This document shows, piece after piece, positions 24,781 through 33,498 of a DNA stretch of 64,000 bases. The DNA comes from Paenibacillus catalpae (GTDB lineage: Bacteria; Bacillota; Bacilli; Paenibacillales; Paenibacillaceae). Each line of letters begins with the position of its first letter. Within the stretch, counting starts at the first letter, position 1. The notes beneath the pieces are model-generated. The model saw nothing but the letters and a program-made list of their open reading frames with translations, searched no databases and was not told the DNA's origin. Position numbers and translations under genes: made by a program. Location: positions 1,364,001-1,428,000 of the forward strand of contig NZ_FOMT01000001.1 in assembly GCF_900112695.1 (NCBI RefSeq). Reading direction: 5' to 3'.

Positions 24781-26883
24781 TTATTTCACTCCAAATCTAA
24801 TCGTAAATGTGTAATCCGGGAATTCCTGGCGCAGGCGGTTCAGACTGTTCTCCGCTGCGGCACGCAGTTCAGGCGAATCACCGTCAAGCTGGAACTGGAA
24901 ATTGCGGATGCTCTTGATATCTTCCAGGTTTGGAATTTCGGAAGTTCCATCAGGCGTTGTCCGCGTTCCAACCGCTTTTTCCATCAGATTGTTAATCCTG
25001 GTCCTTGTTTTCTGGTAGAGCTGTTTATCTGTAAACTGCTGCGGAGTCTGCTGCGGCTTGCCGGTTTTGGGGTGAATGCGATTCAGACCTTCGGCGGATT
25101 TGGCTTCATAGAATATGCCGTTCTCAACGTCGATGCCGTCGAACTCTCCCAACGGGCCATTACGGCTGTCATACAGCTCAACTCCTTTATATTTCGCTTT
25201 ACTCCAGTGCACATAATCATCCGAGTCCTTCGGAGGTACTTGCTCCTCGGGTTCATCGGCATCGGTTTTTTCTTTTGGTCCATCTTCATCTGGCTTGCGA
25301 GGCACTTCCGGTTCAGGCTTATGCGGGATATCCGGTTCAGGCTTGTTACGGCGTTTGAGCAGCTTTTCCATCCAATCCTTAAGACGCTCTCCGCCTTTCT
25401 TGGCCAGACGGCCAAACGGTACACGGCTGAGTGCAAGGGCCAGCAAAGTTGCGGCAGCATTCTCAGGTGTGAGCAGCCGCTTCGGATCCCGGATATTTTT
25501 CGCGATTTCGTGGCCGCTGCCAGGGATGCTTACCGCGGTCAAGGCGAAGCCAAGCGCCGGCCAGAAGCCAACGAACATAAAAGCGAGAGCGAAAGCGCCA
25601 AGCAAGATGGCTCCCTTTTCCCTGTAGCTGAGGCGGTCCCACCAGTTTTGCAGCGAGTCGAACATGCAGGAGAAGCAGGCTGAAGCATCAAGCTGCACAT
25701 GCCCCTGCCAATAGACGGCGAACCCTGCAAGCAGGCTGGCTCCGATCAACAGTATCGCAAGACCTGCCGCCATCCGGTAATGCTGCTGCATCCGGCTGCG
25801 CAAACCTTCTTGAAGGGCTACGGCCTCTGTATTCCCGTACAGCAACGAAAATCCCATTTCCCGGCGTTCTCTCGTCCAGGCCAAGACACTTGCGAAGCTC
25901 TCCCTTCTCTGGAAGAATGCCCCCCACATCTGAATGAGCTCACTAAGCGGGTCTACGAACCGTTCACTGCTCATCATCGGAAGCTGGCTCCTTACCCGAT
26001 TTAGCGCTATGTAATCCATAACGATTCCCAGGAGCAGCATCAGCAGGAAAACGTCTTTCGTATGATAGCCGCTGCCGGTCCACTCGTTGATTTTCATTAC
26101 CCAATCCGGCAAGGAATTTTGTCCGTTGTATGCCGCATGATCAAGGATGGACCAAGCGAGCAGCAGCACGGGCAGAGCAAAGATCCAGTTCGTCAGCCGT
26201 TTACGGAATCGCACAGCCATCCCGACTCCAAGAGCTACCATCGCCGTATGCACAGGGTGGCTGACCGTCATAAGTGTCGGGAAAAAGCTTTCCTCGAATC
26301 GGCCAGGAAACAGCGTCCAGAAATCCCAGTGAATCGTCTCTCCCCCGAGCATCGTCGTACTATACCCATATGTTCGGCCTATAATCCCAGAGTTGAGCCA
26401 TCTGCGGCTCAGCTCCTCCATCAGCTGGAATCCAACCCCCGCAGCCGCTCCCGCAAGGGTATAATCGCTCAAACTCATCGATGACGCCCGGCGCGAGAAT
26501 AATAGATACAGGCCGAGAGGAAGCAGCTTCCATGCCTCTTCCACGATGGGAGTGACGACAGCTATCGACCAGGTGTCCGATGTCCGGCCGCCTATCAAGC
26601 CGTGTGCCCCCATCAGTGTCCACGCCGTAACCGGGATGACAAGGACAATACCAAGCAGCATGAACATGGCTGTTTGCTTCCACGTAAAGGTCTTGCTCCG
26701 GCATAACAGCCAGAACTGCAGCATGACATAGAATGACCATAGGTACTGTACCAGCATCGTACGCGAATCGCGATACATGAACAAGCCTGCTATGAATAAC
26801 AGCAACGATATCCAGCACCAGATCGCATAGATGGTTGTCAGCCAAGGATAACGCTTCGGTATTTCCCTTACGAATTGGTACAT
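24781..26883 (-). CDS. PrsW-type intramembrane protease fused to a PD-(D/E)XK-like nuclease domain
   Basis: A 700-residue protein with three parts. Residues 1-300 form a polytopic domain with all four PrsW motifs: EEAWK (115-119), MEELSRR (155-161), SHPVHTAM (208-215) and LDHAAYN (247-253), the set of Glu and His that build the protease site. Residues 300-500 carry two or three more helices and a pretoxin-like stretch. A hydrophilic linker rich in Pro, Glu and Lys (510-556) leads to the C-terminal domain, where GEFDGID (579-585) and YEAKS (592-596) give the D-x(n)-E-x-K pattern of restriction-endonuclease-fold nucleases. The ATG has AAGGG directly before it and no alternative start upstream, so the initiation context is poor. 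I infer a membrane-held nuclease released by proteolysis. Confidence 0.8.
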   Translation of the reverse strand: MYQFVREIPKRYPWLTTIYAIWCWISLLLFIAGLFMYRDSRTMLVQYLWSFYVMLQFWLLCRSKTFTWKQTAMFMLLGIVLVIPVTAWTLMGAHGLIGGRTSDTWSIAVVTPIVEEAWKLLPLGLYLLFSRRASSMSLSDYTLAGAAAGVGFQLMEELSRRWLNSGIIGRTYGYSTTMLGGETIHWDFWTLFPGRFEESFFPTLMTVSHPVHTAMVALGVGMAVRFRKRLTNWIFALPVLLLAWSILDHAAYNGQNSLPDWVMKINEWTGSGYHTKDVFLLMLLLGIVMDYIALNRVRSQLPMMSSERFVDPLSELIQMWGAFFQRRESFASVLAWTRERREMGFSLLYGNTEAVALQEGLRSRMQQHYRMAAGLAILLIGASLLAGFAVYWQGHVQLDASACFSCMFDSLQNWWDRLSYREKGAILLGAFALAFMFVGFWPALGFALTAVSIPGSGHEIAKNIRDPKRLLTPENAAATLLALALSRVPFGRLAKKGGERLKDWMEKLLKRRNKPEPDIPHKPEPEVPRKPDEDGPKEKTDADEPEEQVPPKDSDDYVHWSKAKYKGVELYDSRNGPLGEFDGIDVENGIFYEAKSAEGLNRIHPKTGKPQQTPQQFTDKQLYQKTRTRINNLMEKAVGTRTTPDGTSEIPNLEDIKSIRNFQFQLDGDSPELRAAAENSLNRLRQEFPDYTFTIRFGVK

Positions 26884-27094
26884 CCCTTCCGCATAGTCTC
26901 TTATTACACCTCGGATCCGCCATATCGTATCCGTATCGATCCCTCCTTACCCAGCTTTCCGCAAGAAAGCCGGCAGATCCTCTCTCCAAATCATACTCGA
27001 TAATCTGGTCCAAGAATCATAAATAAGGAGAGTTTCATAAAAACTGGACTTTATTCCCAATCCAAATGAACCATGATCATCCCGGAGAAAACAA

Positions 27095-27132
27095 CAAGAC
27101 GCCTGCATCGGATTAACCGAGCAGACGTTTTG
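27095..27132 (-). terminator. Imperfect hairpin after the GH2 gene
   Basis: On the minus strand ACGTCTGCTCGG pairs imperfectly with CCGATGCAGGCGT and is followed by CTTGTTGTTTTC. It separates the GH2 gene from the protease-nuclease operon. Confidence 0.5.
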
Positions 27133-27146
27133 CTTTTACTAATCCT

Positions 27147-29951
27147 TTATCGCAGCAGCTCTTGCAGTCTGGATAGCTCAAGGCTTGCTTGCGGTCTGAA
27201 ATCTTCCGATCTCACATAATGGAACAAGCTGTGCAGGAATTGCCGTCCTTCCAATGTTTCTCCGGCTAGTTCAGCATCCACGGCACAGACAAGCAGGCTG
27301 CCGGCTCCAACGCGGCATTCGAACACCATCCCCAGCTTGTGGTTGCGCTCGAAATTATCGATAGTCTGCACGATTGGCTGTAGAGCCCGTTCGGTTCCGT
27401 CAAGAATAACGGAGCGCGAGTTCTCCACAATCTGCCGCCATGGCTCGGTGGAGTACATCTCGGATGGGAACAGCTTAAACAACGGATGCTCCTGTTCGAT
27501 CAAGAGTCCCATTGTGCCTACAGGTACCGGCTTGTTCATGCTCTCCGAGATCGACCGGAACATCGGATAACACCAAAAATCGACGCAGTACGTCCCTTCA
27601 ATCGCGTTCGCGAGCCGGTCGGGTTTAGGCATTAGCACGACGCGCTCGCCTTTCTTAAGCAGCGCGGCTGCCTCGCCGGTCAGCTCCTCGAACAGGAATA
27701 CACCACTCTTGTCGATGGCAACCTGGTTCGGGTAAATCCATAAATCATACGATTTCCGAATATCCGTTCCGGCGATACGCAAATGCAGAGTTGTCTTCGT
27801 CATTGCTTGTACGGCAGGCAAGGTGAACGTAATCTGGCCAATCTCGACAAAATCACCCGGCCCGTCAGCCGATGCGACAGCTTCCCCGCTAACAAGCCAT
27901 TCATCTCCGGCAGTCAATTCCCACTGCAGCGTGAATCCGCTCAGCGGCTCCGGCCTCAAATAACGGAGCTGGATAGCGGCTTCGAAGCATTCTTCCGCTT
28001 TGTAATTGTACTTCGGAAACCTTGCCAGAAGCACCGCGTCCGAACAGAAAGTCCGCCATTCCTCAGGCGAGATAAGCCCTTTTGATTCCATAAAAGCGTC
28101 AAGAACGCCAACGAGTGCCGTCCCCTGCCCGCTGAAATCCTGGAGATCAAGCAGCTGGAATCCGGCCAGCCGCTTCGAACGGAATGCGGCTTCAAGCTCT
28201 TCCTTATAGCTTTCGACGGCCAGATGACCGGAGCTGACATGATATTTTTCTGCCAGATGGTCAAGCCCGTTCTCTTCAAGCCGCTGCTTAAACAACTCAA
28301 AGTTGCGTGCCTTAAGAGGGCCCGTATATTTAGCAATCTCGTTAAAGTCAGGATAAGTCTGGAACTGTCCAATCTCATGTGAGATAACGGGAATATGAGG
28401 AACCAGCTCCCCTTCAGCTGCATCTGCCTTCACGGTCTTTGCTTCCGTGCCGTATTGGATCTGAATCGTACCGCCTTGTTCCAGACCATCATTCGACGTT
28501 TCCCCGTTAGCCGGCGGTACAATCGCATCATCATAATCTATTAAAGTCCCTTGCGGGCCAAGCTGCACATGGCCCTGTGGAGCATCGCACATGGCATACG
28601 AGCCCCGAATCAAGCGGTCACGCGAGAACCGGACGCCGCAATAGAAATCCTCATGCTCCAGAATGACGGGAACAAATTGAAAGTTATTGGAGCCCTGGGT
28701 ATACAAGGGACGATTATCGAATGCTTTATAATCTCTCAAAATATCATCTATACGTTCCTTGCTGCCCCACAGCTCATTTCCGAGCGACATCATGACAAAG
28801 GACGGATGGTTGCCGAAGGCCTTCAGAATCCGATAGCCTTCTTCAATCAAATATTGCTGCTCTTCCGCATGATGATTGTCATATGTCTCGTCTGTTACCG
28901 TGCCCCAGAACGGCAGCTCCGGCTCCATGTAAATGCCAAGCCGATCAGCGGCTTCAAAGGCCGCATCGGGCGGACAGCAGGTGTGAAACCGATAATGGTT
29001 AATCCCATAAGACTTTGCCGTTTCGAGCACTTGAAGCCACTCTTCTACAGTTGTTGGAGCAAAACCCGTCAGCGGGAAAATCAGGCCGTCATGCTTGCCC
29101 CGCAGAAAAGTCTTAGCACCGTTAATGGTGAAGTGACCCTCCTCCGCTTTAAAATTCCGCAGGCCAAACGTCGATTCGTGCACATCCATTGTGCCATCTT
29201 TCTGATTCAACGCGAGCTGCAGGGTATATAAGTTAGGCTCCCATTCGCTCCAGAGCAGCGCATCTTCTCCAAGCGAATAATGCAGCTCCAACTCGCCTCC
29301 GGAGACCTGGTACGAATTTGTTGCTGCTACATGCCGGATTGTGCCATTCACGCTTGCAGCCGAAACGTTAAGCGTTCCTTCCCATGCACCAACCAGCTTT
29401 GCCTTAATGTTAACCGATCGGTCTGTGAAGTTCGGTATAGTTCGCACGTCTTCCAAATAGGCCGCACCAAAAAATTGCAGCTCCATCCGGCCTGTGATGC
29501 CATTCCAGTTCGTCTGCGTGTCACGCGACGTCATATGTCCGCCTTTGGTCGGATAATTCGTATTATCCACGCGGATCGTAATCGTATGGTTACCTGTCGT
29601 CAATCGGTCCGTTACGTTGTAGAGATGCGGCGCGCAAAGACTGTTTTGCGTACCCAGCTCAATTCCGTCAATCCAGACAGTCGTTACCCTTGTCCGCTCA
29701 AGATACAACATGATAGTTGATCCTGCGTGCTCTGCCGGGATATCGACTGTGCGGGAATACCAAGCCCAGCCTTCGAATGCATACTCATCGGTGAGAGAAT
29801 CAGCGAGAGCGGCTTGGTTGCGCTTTCCTTTTCTTGCATACGAAGTCGTGCCGGGTAATGCAATTGTATCGTTCAACTGCTCTTTCAAGCCTCTTTTATC
29901 CTCATCTAATTGGAACTGCCAAGTGCCTTCCAGGCTTATCTTTGCGATCAT
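27147..29951 (-). CDS. Glycoside hydrolase family 2 enzyme (beta-galactosidase/beta-mannosidase-like)
   Basis: A 934-residue intracellular-type enzyme without a signal peptide. The jelly-roll sugar-binding N-domain (SLEGTWQFQLDEDKRG, WAWYSRTVDIP) is followed by an immunoglobulin-like domain and a TIM barrel with acid/base Glu393 in SLGNELWG and nucleophile Glu526 in ISHEIGQF. The C-terminal region is an extra beta domain of about 300 residues. GH2 enzymes release terminal beta-linked sugars from oligosaccharides; which sugar is not clear. It is monocistronic, followed by a weak hairpin. Confidence 0.88.
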   Translation of the reverse strand: MIAKISLEGTWQFQLDEDKRGLKEQLNDTIALPGTTSYARKGKRNQAALADSLTDEYAFEGWAWYSRTVDIPAEHAGSTIMLYLERTRVTTVWIDGIELGTQNSLCAPHLYNVTDRLTTGNHTITIRVDNTNYPTKGGHMTSRDTQTNWNGITGRMELQFFGAAYLEDVRTIPNFTDRSVNIKAKLVGAWEGTLNVSAASVNGTIRHVAATNSYQVSGGELELHYSLGEDALLWSEWEPNLYTLQLALNQKDGTMDVHESTFGLRNFKAEEGHFTINGAKTFLRGKHDGLIFPLTGFAPTTVEEWLQVLETAKSYGINHYRFHTCCPPDAAFEAADRLGIYMEPELPFWGTVTDETYDNHHAEEQQYLIEEGYRILKAFGNHPSFVMMSLGNELWGSKERIDDILRDYKAFDNRPLYTQGSNNFQFVPVILEHEDFYCGVRFSRDRLIRGSYAMCDAPQGHVQLGPQGTLIDYDDAIVPPANGETSNDGLEQGGTIQIQYGTEAKTVKADAAEGELVPHIPVISHEIGQFQTYPDFNEIAKYTGPLKARNFELFKQRLEENGLDHLAEKYHVSSGHLAVESYKEELEAAFRSKRLAGFQLLDLQDFSGQGTALVGVLDAFMESKGLISPEEWRTFCSDAVLLARFPKYNYKAEECFEAAIQLRYLRPEPLSGFTLQWELTAGDEWLVSGEAVASADGPGDFVEIGQITFTLPAVQAMTKTTLHLRIAGTDIRKSYDLWIYPNQVAIDKSGVFLFEELTGEAAALLKKGERVVLMPKPDRLANAIEGTYCVDFWCYPMFRSISESMNKPVPVGTMGLLIEQEHPLFKLFPSEMYSTEPWRQIVENSRSVILDGTERALQPIVQTIDNFERNHKLGMVFECRVGAGSLLVCAVDAELAGETLEGRQFLHSLFHYVRSEDFRPQASLELSRLQELLR

Positions 29952-30087
29952 GGTATCACGTCCTCTATAGGATTTCAGTTCGAATGCGACAACTATAGCA
30001 TAACCGGGCAGCCCAAAGTACCGCTAAAATTAGTAACGTTTTCATACGATATTTGCATCGCTCAAAATAAACTTCAAATATGAAAAA

Positions 30088-30105
30088 ACCGCGCAGCAGC
30101 GCGGT
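30088..30105 (-). terminator. Intrinsic terminator after the hybrid kinase
   Basis: ACCGCGC / GCGCGGT stem with a 4-nt loop followed on the minus strand by TTTTTT. Confidence 0.8.
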
Positions 30106-30136
30106 CCATTCAAAGTGATAATTTTTGCAGCACAAC

Positions 30137-32068
30137 TTATCTTGGTGTCTTTTCCTTCATGTCCTTGTTTTCGAGACATTTCTGTATGACCGCCAAGACC
30201 GCGGAGCTCTGCAACGGCTTGCTTATATATTCATTCATCCCATCTTTCATATACCGTTCCCGGTCACCAATCAGTGCGTTCGCCGTTACGGCAACGATGT
30301 ATGGAAGATCATCGGGATCAAGGGTCTGACGCATTAGTCTCGTCGCTTCAAGACCGTTCATAACAGGCATTTGAATATCCATAAACACGATATCGTATTT
30401 TTTGTTACGAACTTCCTCAAGCACTTCAACGCCGTTACCAACGGCATCGGGACGATAGCCAAGCTTCTCCATCATTCGAATCAGCACCAGCCGGTTGATA
30501 TCATTGTCCTCAGCGATAAGGATGGACAGCGAATCATCCGGTTCGGGCATCTTCTCCATATTCGTTTCGGGTAATGAGATTGACGACATCGATTCTGCAC
30601 GAATAAGCACATGGAAATGAAAGATTGTTCCGCCTCCAGGATTTGGCTCGCAATAAATCTCGCCATCCATCAACTGAACGAGCTTTCGCGTTATAGCGAG
30701 GCCAAGACCGGTACCTCCGGCTTGTCTCACCATAAAGTGATCCGCTTGATAGAACGGTTCAAACAAATAAGGCAGCTTATCTTCCGAAATTCCGATCCCC
30801 GTGTCCTTCACAGCGACGTGTAAACGCAATCGATCGCCTTCATAAGTAGCTCTATCGACCAAAACGGCAATAGAGCCTTTCGGCGTGAATTTGATCGCGT
30901 TACCGATCAGGTTCATCATAATTTGGCGGATCTTGAGCGGGTCACCGATGACGTTTTGCGGAATGCCGGACTTGAACGACAAGTTCAGCGAGAGGTTCTT
31001 TTCCATCGCCTTTGGCATCAGGGTATCAAACGTCTCCATGATCGCCTCGTTCAGATTGAACGGTTCTTCCGACAATTCCGCATTACCCGACTCCACCTTG
31101 GAGAAATCGAGAATATCATTAATGATACCAAGCAGCGTTTCACCGCTCTTGCGGATAATGGAGACGTATTCTCTCTGCTCCTCATTAAGAGGCGTATCCA
31201 GCAGTAAATCTGTCATCCCTATTACTCCGTTCATCGGGGTGCGGATTTCATGGCTCATCATAGCCATAAATTCGCTTTTTACTTCGTTTGTTCTCTCCGC
31301 CGTTTCCTTCTCAATCAGCAGCTTCTTCTGCTCGGTAATATCCTTGATCAACAGATAAAAGCCGATACTTCTATTATTAATAATAATGGGGGCAATCGTA
31401 ACCAGTACCTCTACTTGGCTGCCGTCACTATGAAGGACATGATTGATTGAGCCTTCAATCTCGGTATAGGGTTCGTTATCGGCCAAGATGCGCGCCAGCT
31501 TGTCTTCCCCGATGACGGCTGCAATGCTTGTACCAATCAAGTCTGACACCTGCTGTCCGGTCAGCTTCTCTGCCATGATGTTGCCGCCTATGATCTTGCC
31601 TTGAAGATCAAAGGAGATGATTGTGTCATGGTTATACTTTTTGAGCGAAGTGTATCTCTCTACCGATTCCTGAAGCTTCTGCTCCGTCATCTTGGTCGAC
31701 GTAATATCGACAATCTGAGCGATATAGTACATAGGCTTGCCATTTGCAACATCCCTCACGAGCGAAATATGCAAGGATGTCCATACTATGTCGGTTTTCT
31801 TATGTGCATACTTTTTTTCCAGTTTAAACGCCGAGATTTCTCCTGCGAGCAATTGTTTGAACTTAACGCTGAGCTTAATGTCCTTGGAGGAGAAAATCAG
31901 ATCTTTCGGATTACGTTTGATAAGCTCGTCCCGCTCATATCCGAGAATTTGGCATGCGGCCGGATTTACGTCGATCCATGCATGATCTAGTGAGATAAGT
32001 GCAATTCCGATCGGAGCAAAATTAAATACATGAGCAAACATGTTTTGTTGGTTCACTTCATCCATCAT
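30137..32068 (-). CDS. Hybrid sensor histidine kinase (PAS-PAS-HisKA-HATPase-receiver)
   Basis: A 643-residue soluble kinase starting at ATG 32068 with AGGAGG 6 nt upstream; the frame extends 17 codons further without support. Two PAS domains (NFAPIGIALISLDHAWIDVN; LQGKIIGGNIMAEKLTGQQV) are followed by HisKA (AMMSHEIRTPMNGVIGMTD), HATPase (GTGLGLAITRKLVQLMDGE) and a C-terminal receiver (SILIAEDNDINRLVLIRMME, phospho-Asp in DIVFMDIQMPVMNG). There is no transmembrane helix, so it senses an internal signal. No partner regulator lies next to it; its target must be encoded elsewhere. Confidence 0.9.
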   Translation of the reverse strand: MMDEVNQQNMFAHVFNFAPIGIALISLDHAWIDVNPAACQILGYERDELIKRNPKDLIFSSKDIKLSVKFKQLLAGEISAFKLEKKYAHKKTDIVWTSLHISLVRDVANGKPMYYIAQIVDITSTKMTEQKLQESVERYTSLKKYNHDTIISFDLQGKIIGGNIMAEKLTGQQVSDLIGTSIAAVIGEDKLARILADNEPYTEIEGSINHVLHSDGSQVEVLVTIAPIIINNRSIGFYLLIKDITEQKKLLIEKETAERTNEVKSEFMAMMSHEIRTPMNGVIGMTDLLLDTPLNEEQREYVSIIRKSGETLLGIINDILDFSKVESGNAELSEEPFNLNEAIMETFDTLMPKAMEKNLSLNLSFKSGIPQNVIGDPLKIRQIMMNLIGNAIKFTPKGSIAVLVDRATYEGDRLRLHVAVKDTGIGISEDKLPYLFEPFYQADHFMVRQAGGTGLGLAITRKLVQLMDGEIYCEPNPGGGTIFHFHVLIRAESMSSISLPETNMEKMPEPDDSLSILIAEDNDINRLVLIRMMEKLGYRPDAVGNGVEVLEEVRNKKYDIVFMDIQMPVMNGLEATRLMRQTLDPDDLPYIVAVTANALIGDRERYMKDGMNEYISKPLQSSAVLAVIQKCLENKDMKEKTPR

Positions 32069-32110
32069 TAGCAGCCTCCTTAGTCCGACAGTTGTGATGA
32101 CTACACAAAA

Positions 32111-32129
32111 GACCCGCAAGCTGCGGGTC
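32111..32129 (-). terminator. Intrinsic terminator after the membrane protein gene
   Basis: GACCCGCA / TGCGGGTC stem. On the minus strand it is followed by TTTTGTG. It separates the 32212 gene from the kinase gene downstream. Confidence 0.8.
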
Positions 32130-32211
32130 CAGTCTATTTTCTATTCAGCCTCAGAAACGAGGATTGCGCTATTAAGGAATATAATGTGCCACCAGTATAA
32201 CATTATTTATC

Positions 32212-33093
32212 TCATCCGTGTAGCCCGGTATTACGTCCTCCCGGCTTCCGGTCAAGAACAGCCTTGCGCAAAGTCAGCGCTCCAGCCGCCAGTGAGATCA
32301 GGAAACAGAAAACGGCAGTAATGGGAAGAATGGACCATTCCATAATGGTGTTACCGTTAAACGTCTGCCAGCCGGTCGCGATAAGACCAAGCAGATACGC
32401 AAGGCCTGTGATATGAATCAGCTTGTTCCGCACGGACATTTTCGCGTAGGTCCGCTCCGCAAGTAAAGCGACAACAGGCACCGCCTGAAGAGCATGAAAG
32501 CCAAGTCCGTGCAGCCAGATGATATTTCCGTCAGCTCCTGTATACCTGCCTTGGTTAGCGGAAATCCATATGCCTGCTGCAAAAGAAATGATAACGGCAA
32601 TCATGGCATAACGAACACTCAGCGCGATAGCCGGGCGGATCTTGTAGGCTTTTGCCCTGAAAAATTGCACTCCCAGGTATACATAAAACAGCACTAGAAA
32701 TAAGGCGACAAAGGTAAATATATTTCCTACCGTCTGATCAAAGATTGAGTCGCTTTCTACAAATCTCGGATTGACGCCCCTGAAATTTTGAATCGTCTCT
32801 GCTCCGTAGGAGTAAAGGGCGAGGCCGATGTAGACTCTCCGGAAAATAACCCGGCTTCTCGCTCCCAATCCCGAGAACGGTGCAATTGCTGCGGTCGACA
32901 GCAGAAAAATCCCCAGTGCTGCGTTAAAGGAGAATGCCTTGGAGACATCTCCCCCAGGAGCAACCTCACCGCCATTGATTAACGTCCAGATTCCGCAGAA
33001 AGCAGCAAGTATAAATCCGAGCAGACCAGTCAGGACGAGTCCTCGCTCTCCCTCGAACAATCTTTGTTGTCGTACAACTCCTTGATTAAGCAT
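32212..33093 (-). CDS. Multi-pass membrane protein of unknown function
   Basis: A 293-residue protein with about eight hydrophobic helices. Histidine-bearing membrane stretches (IIWLHGLGFHALQAVPVVAL and NKLIHITGLAYLLGL) resemble haem- or quinone-binding membrane proteins in style, but I cannot assign a family. ATG 33093 has GGGAAG 7 nt upstream; a GTG two codons earlier is too close to that site. Monocistronic with its own terminator. Confidence 0.75.
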   Translation of the reverse strand: MLNQGVVRQQRLFEGERGLVLTGLLGFILAAFCGIWTLINGGEVAPGGDVSKAFSFNAALGIFLLSTAAIAPFSGLGARSRVIFRRVYIGLALYSYGAETIQNFRGVNPRFVESDSIFDQTVGNIFTFVALFLVLFYVYLGVQFFRAKAYKIRPAIALSVRYAMIAVIISFAAGIWISANQGRYTGADGNIIWLHGLGFHALQAVPVVALLAERTYAKMSVRNKLIHITGLAYLLGLIATGWQTFNGNTIMEWSILPITAVFCFLISLAAGALTLRKAVLDRKPGGRNTGLHG

Positions 33094-33230
33094 AGCCACG
33101 CTTCCCTTCCATTTGTTTGTATCTTCACTTTACTGGAAAGGACTGTAAGTCCGAATCGGTCCCGTGACTATACTTCTGCTTGACTTTAGGAGGTTAATCC
33201 GCTCCATCGGAGGTCTTATCGGCATCCGCC

Positions 33231-33368
33231 TTACGAAGGAGTTACATTCCAAATCGAACGCCATTTTTGACGTATAAATCCAAGGCCATAGAGCAGAACC
33301 GGAACAATTAGCAAATAGAAGAATTCCCCCACACCTTTTGGATGATCTCGCCTACCTCCCATATACAT
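33231..33368 (-). CDS. Possible small membrane protein (45 residues)
   Basis: This frame in an otherwise empty 400-bp gap encodes MYMGGRRDHPKGVGEFFYLL and then a short hydrophobic stretch with a basic tail (LIVPVLLYGLGF, RQKWRSIWN). A positive N-terminus, one membrane helix and a sensible amino-acid composition argue for a gene. No clear ribosome binding site precedes either ATG, so it may be chance. Confidence 0.35.
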   Translation of the reverse strand: MYMGGRRDHPKGVGEFFYLLIVPVLLYGLGFIRQKWRSIWNVTPS

Positions 33369-33460
33369 GACCGAGATGCATGCCAAGCGTAATAAATCAG
33401 ACCGCAGCTTAAGCCATATGCAAATTTTTCTAATATTGGTTAGATTAAGAACAACAAAAA

Positions 33461-33484
33461 AAGCGGCCCCGTATGGGACCGCTT
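33461..33484 (-). terminator. Intrinsic terminator after the multidomain glycosidase
   Basis: AAGCGGTCCC / GGGGCCGCTT stem followed by TTTTTTTG on the minus strand. Confidence 0.8.
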
Positions 33485-33498
33485 TACTTTCTACCGTA

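Noticed and set aside
26360..27013. 217-codon minus-strand frame overlapping the start of the PrsW-nuclease gene
   Set aside because: It shares most of its length with the protease gene in another frame, has no ribosome binding site, and reads as a random mix of residues.
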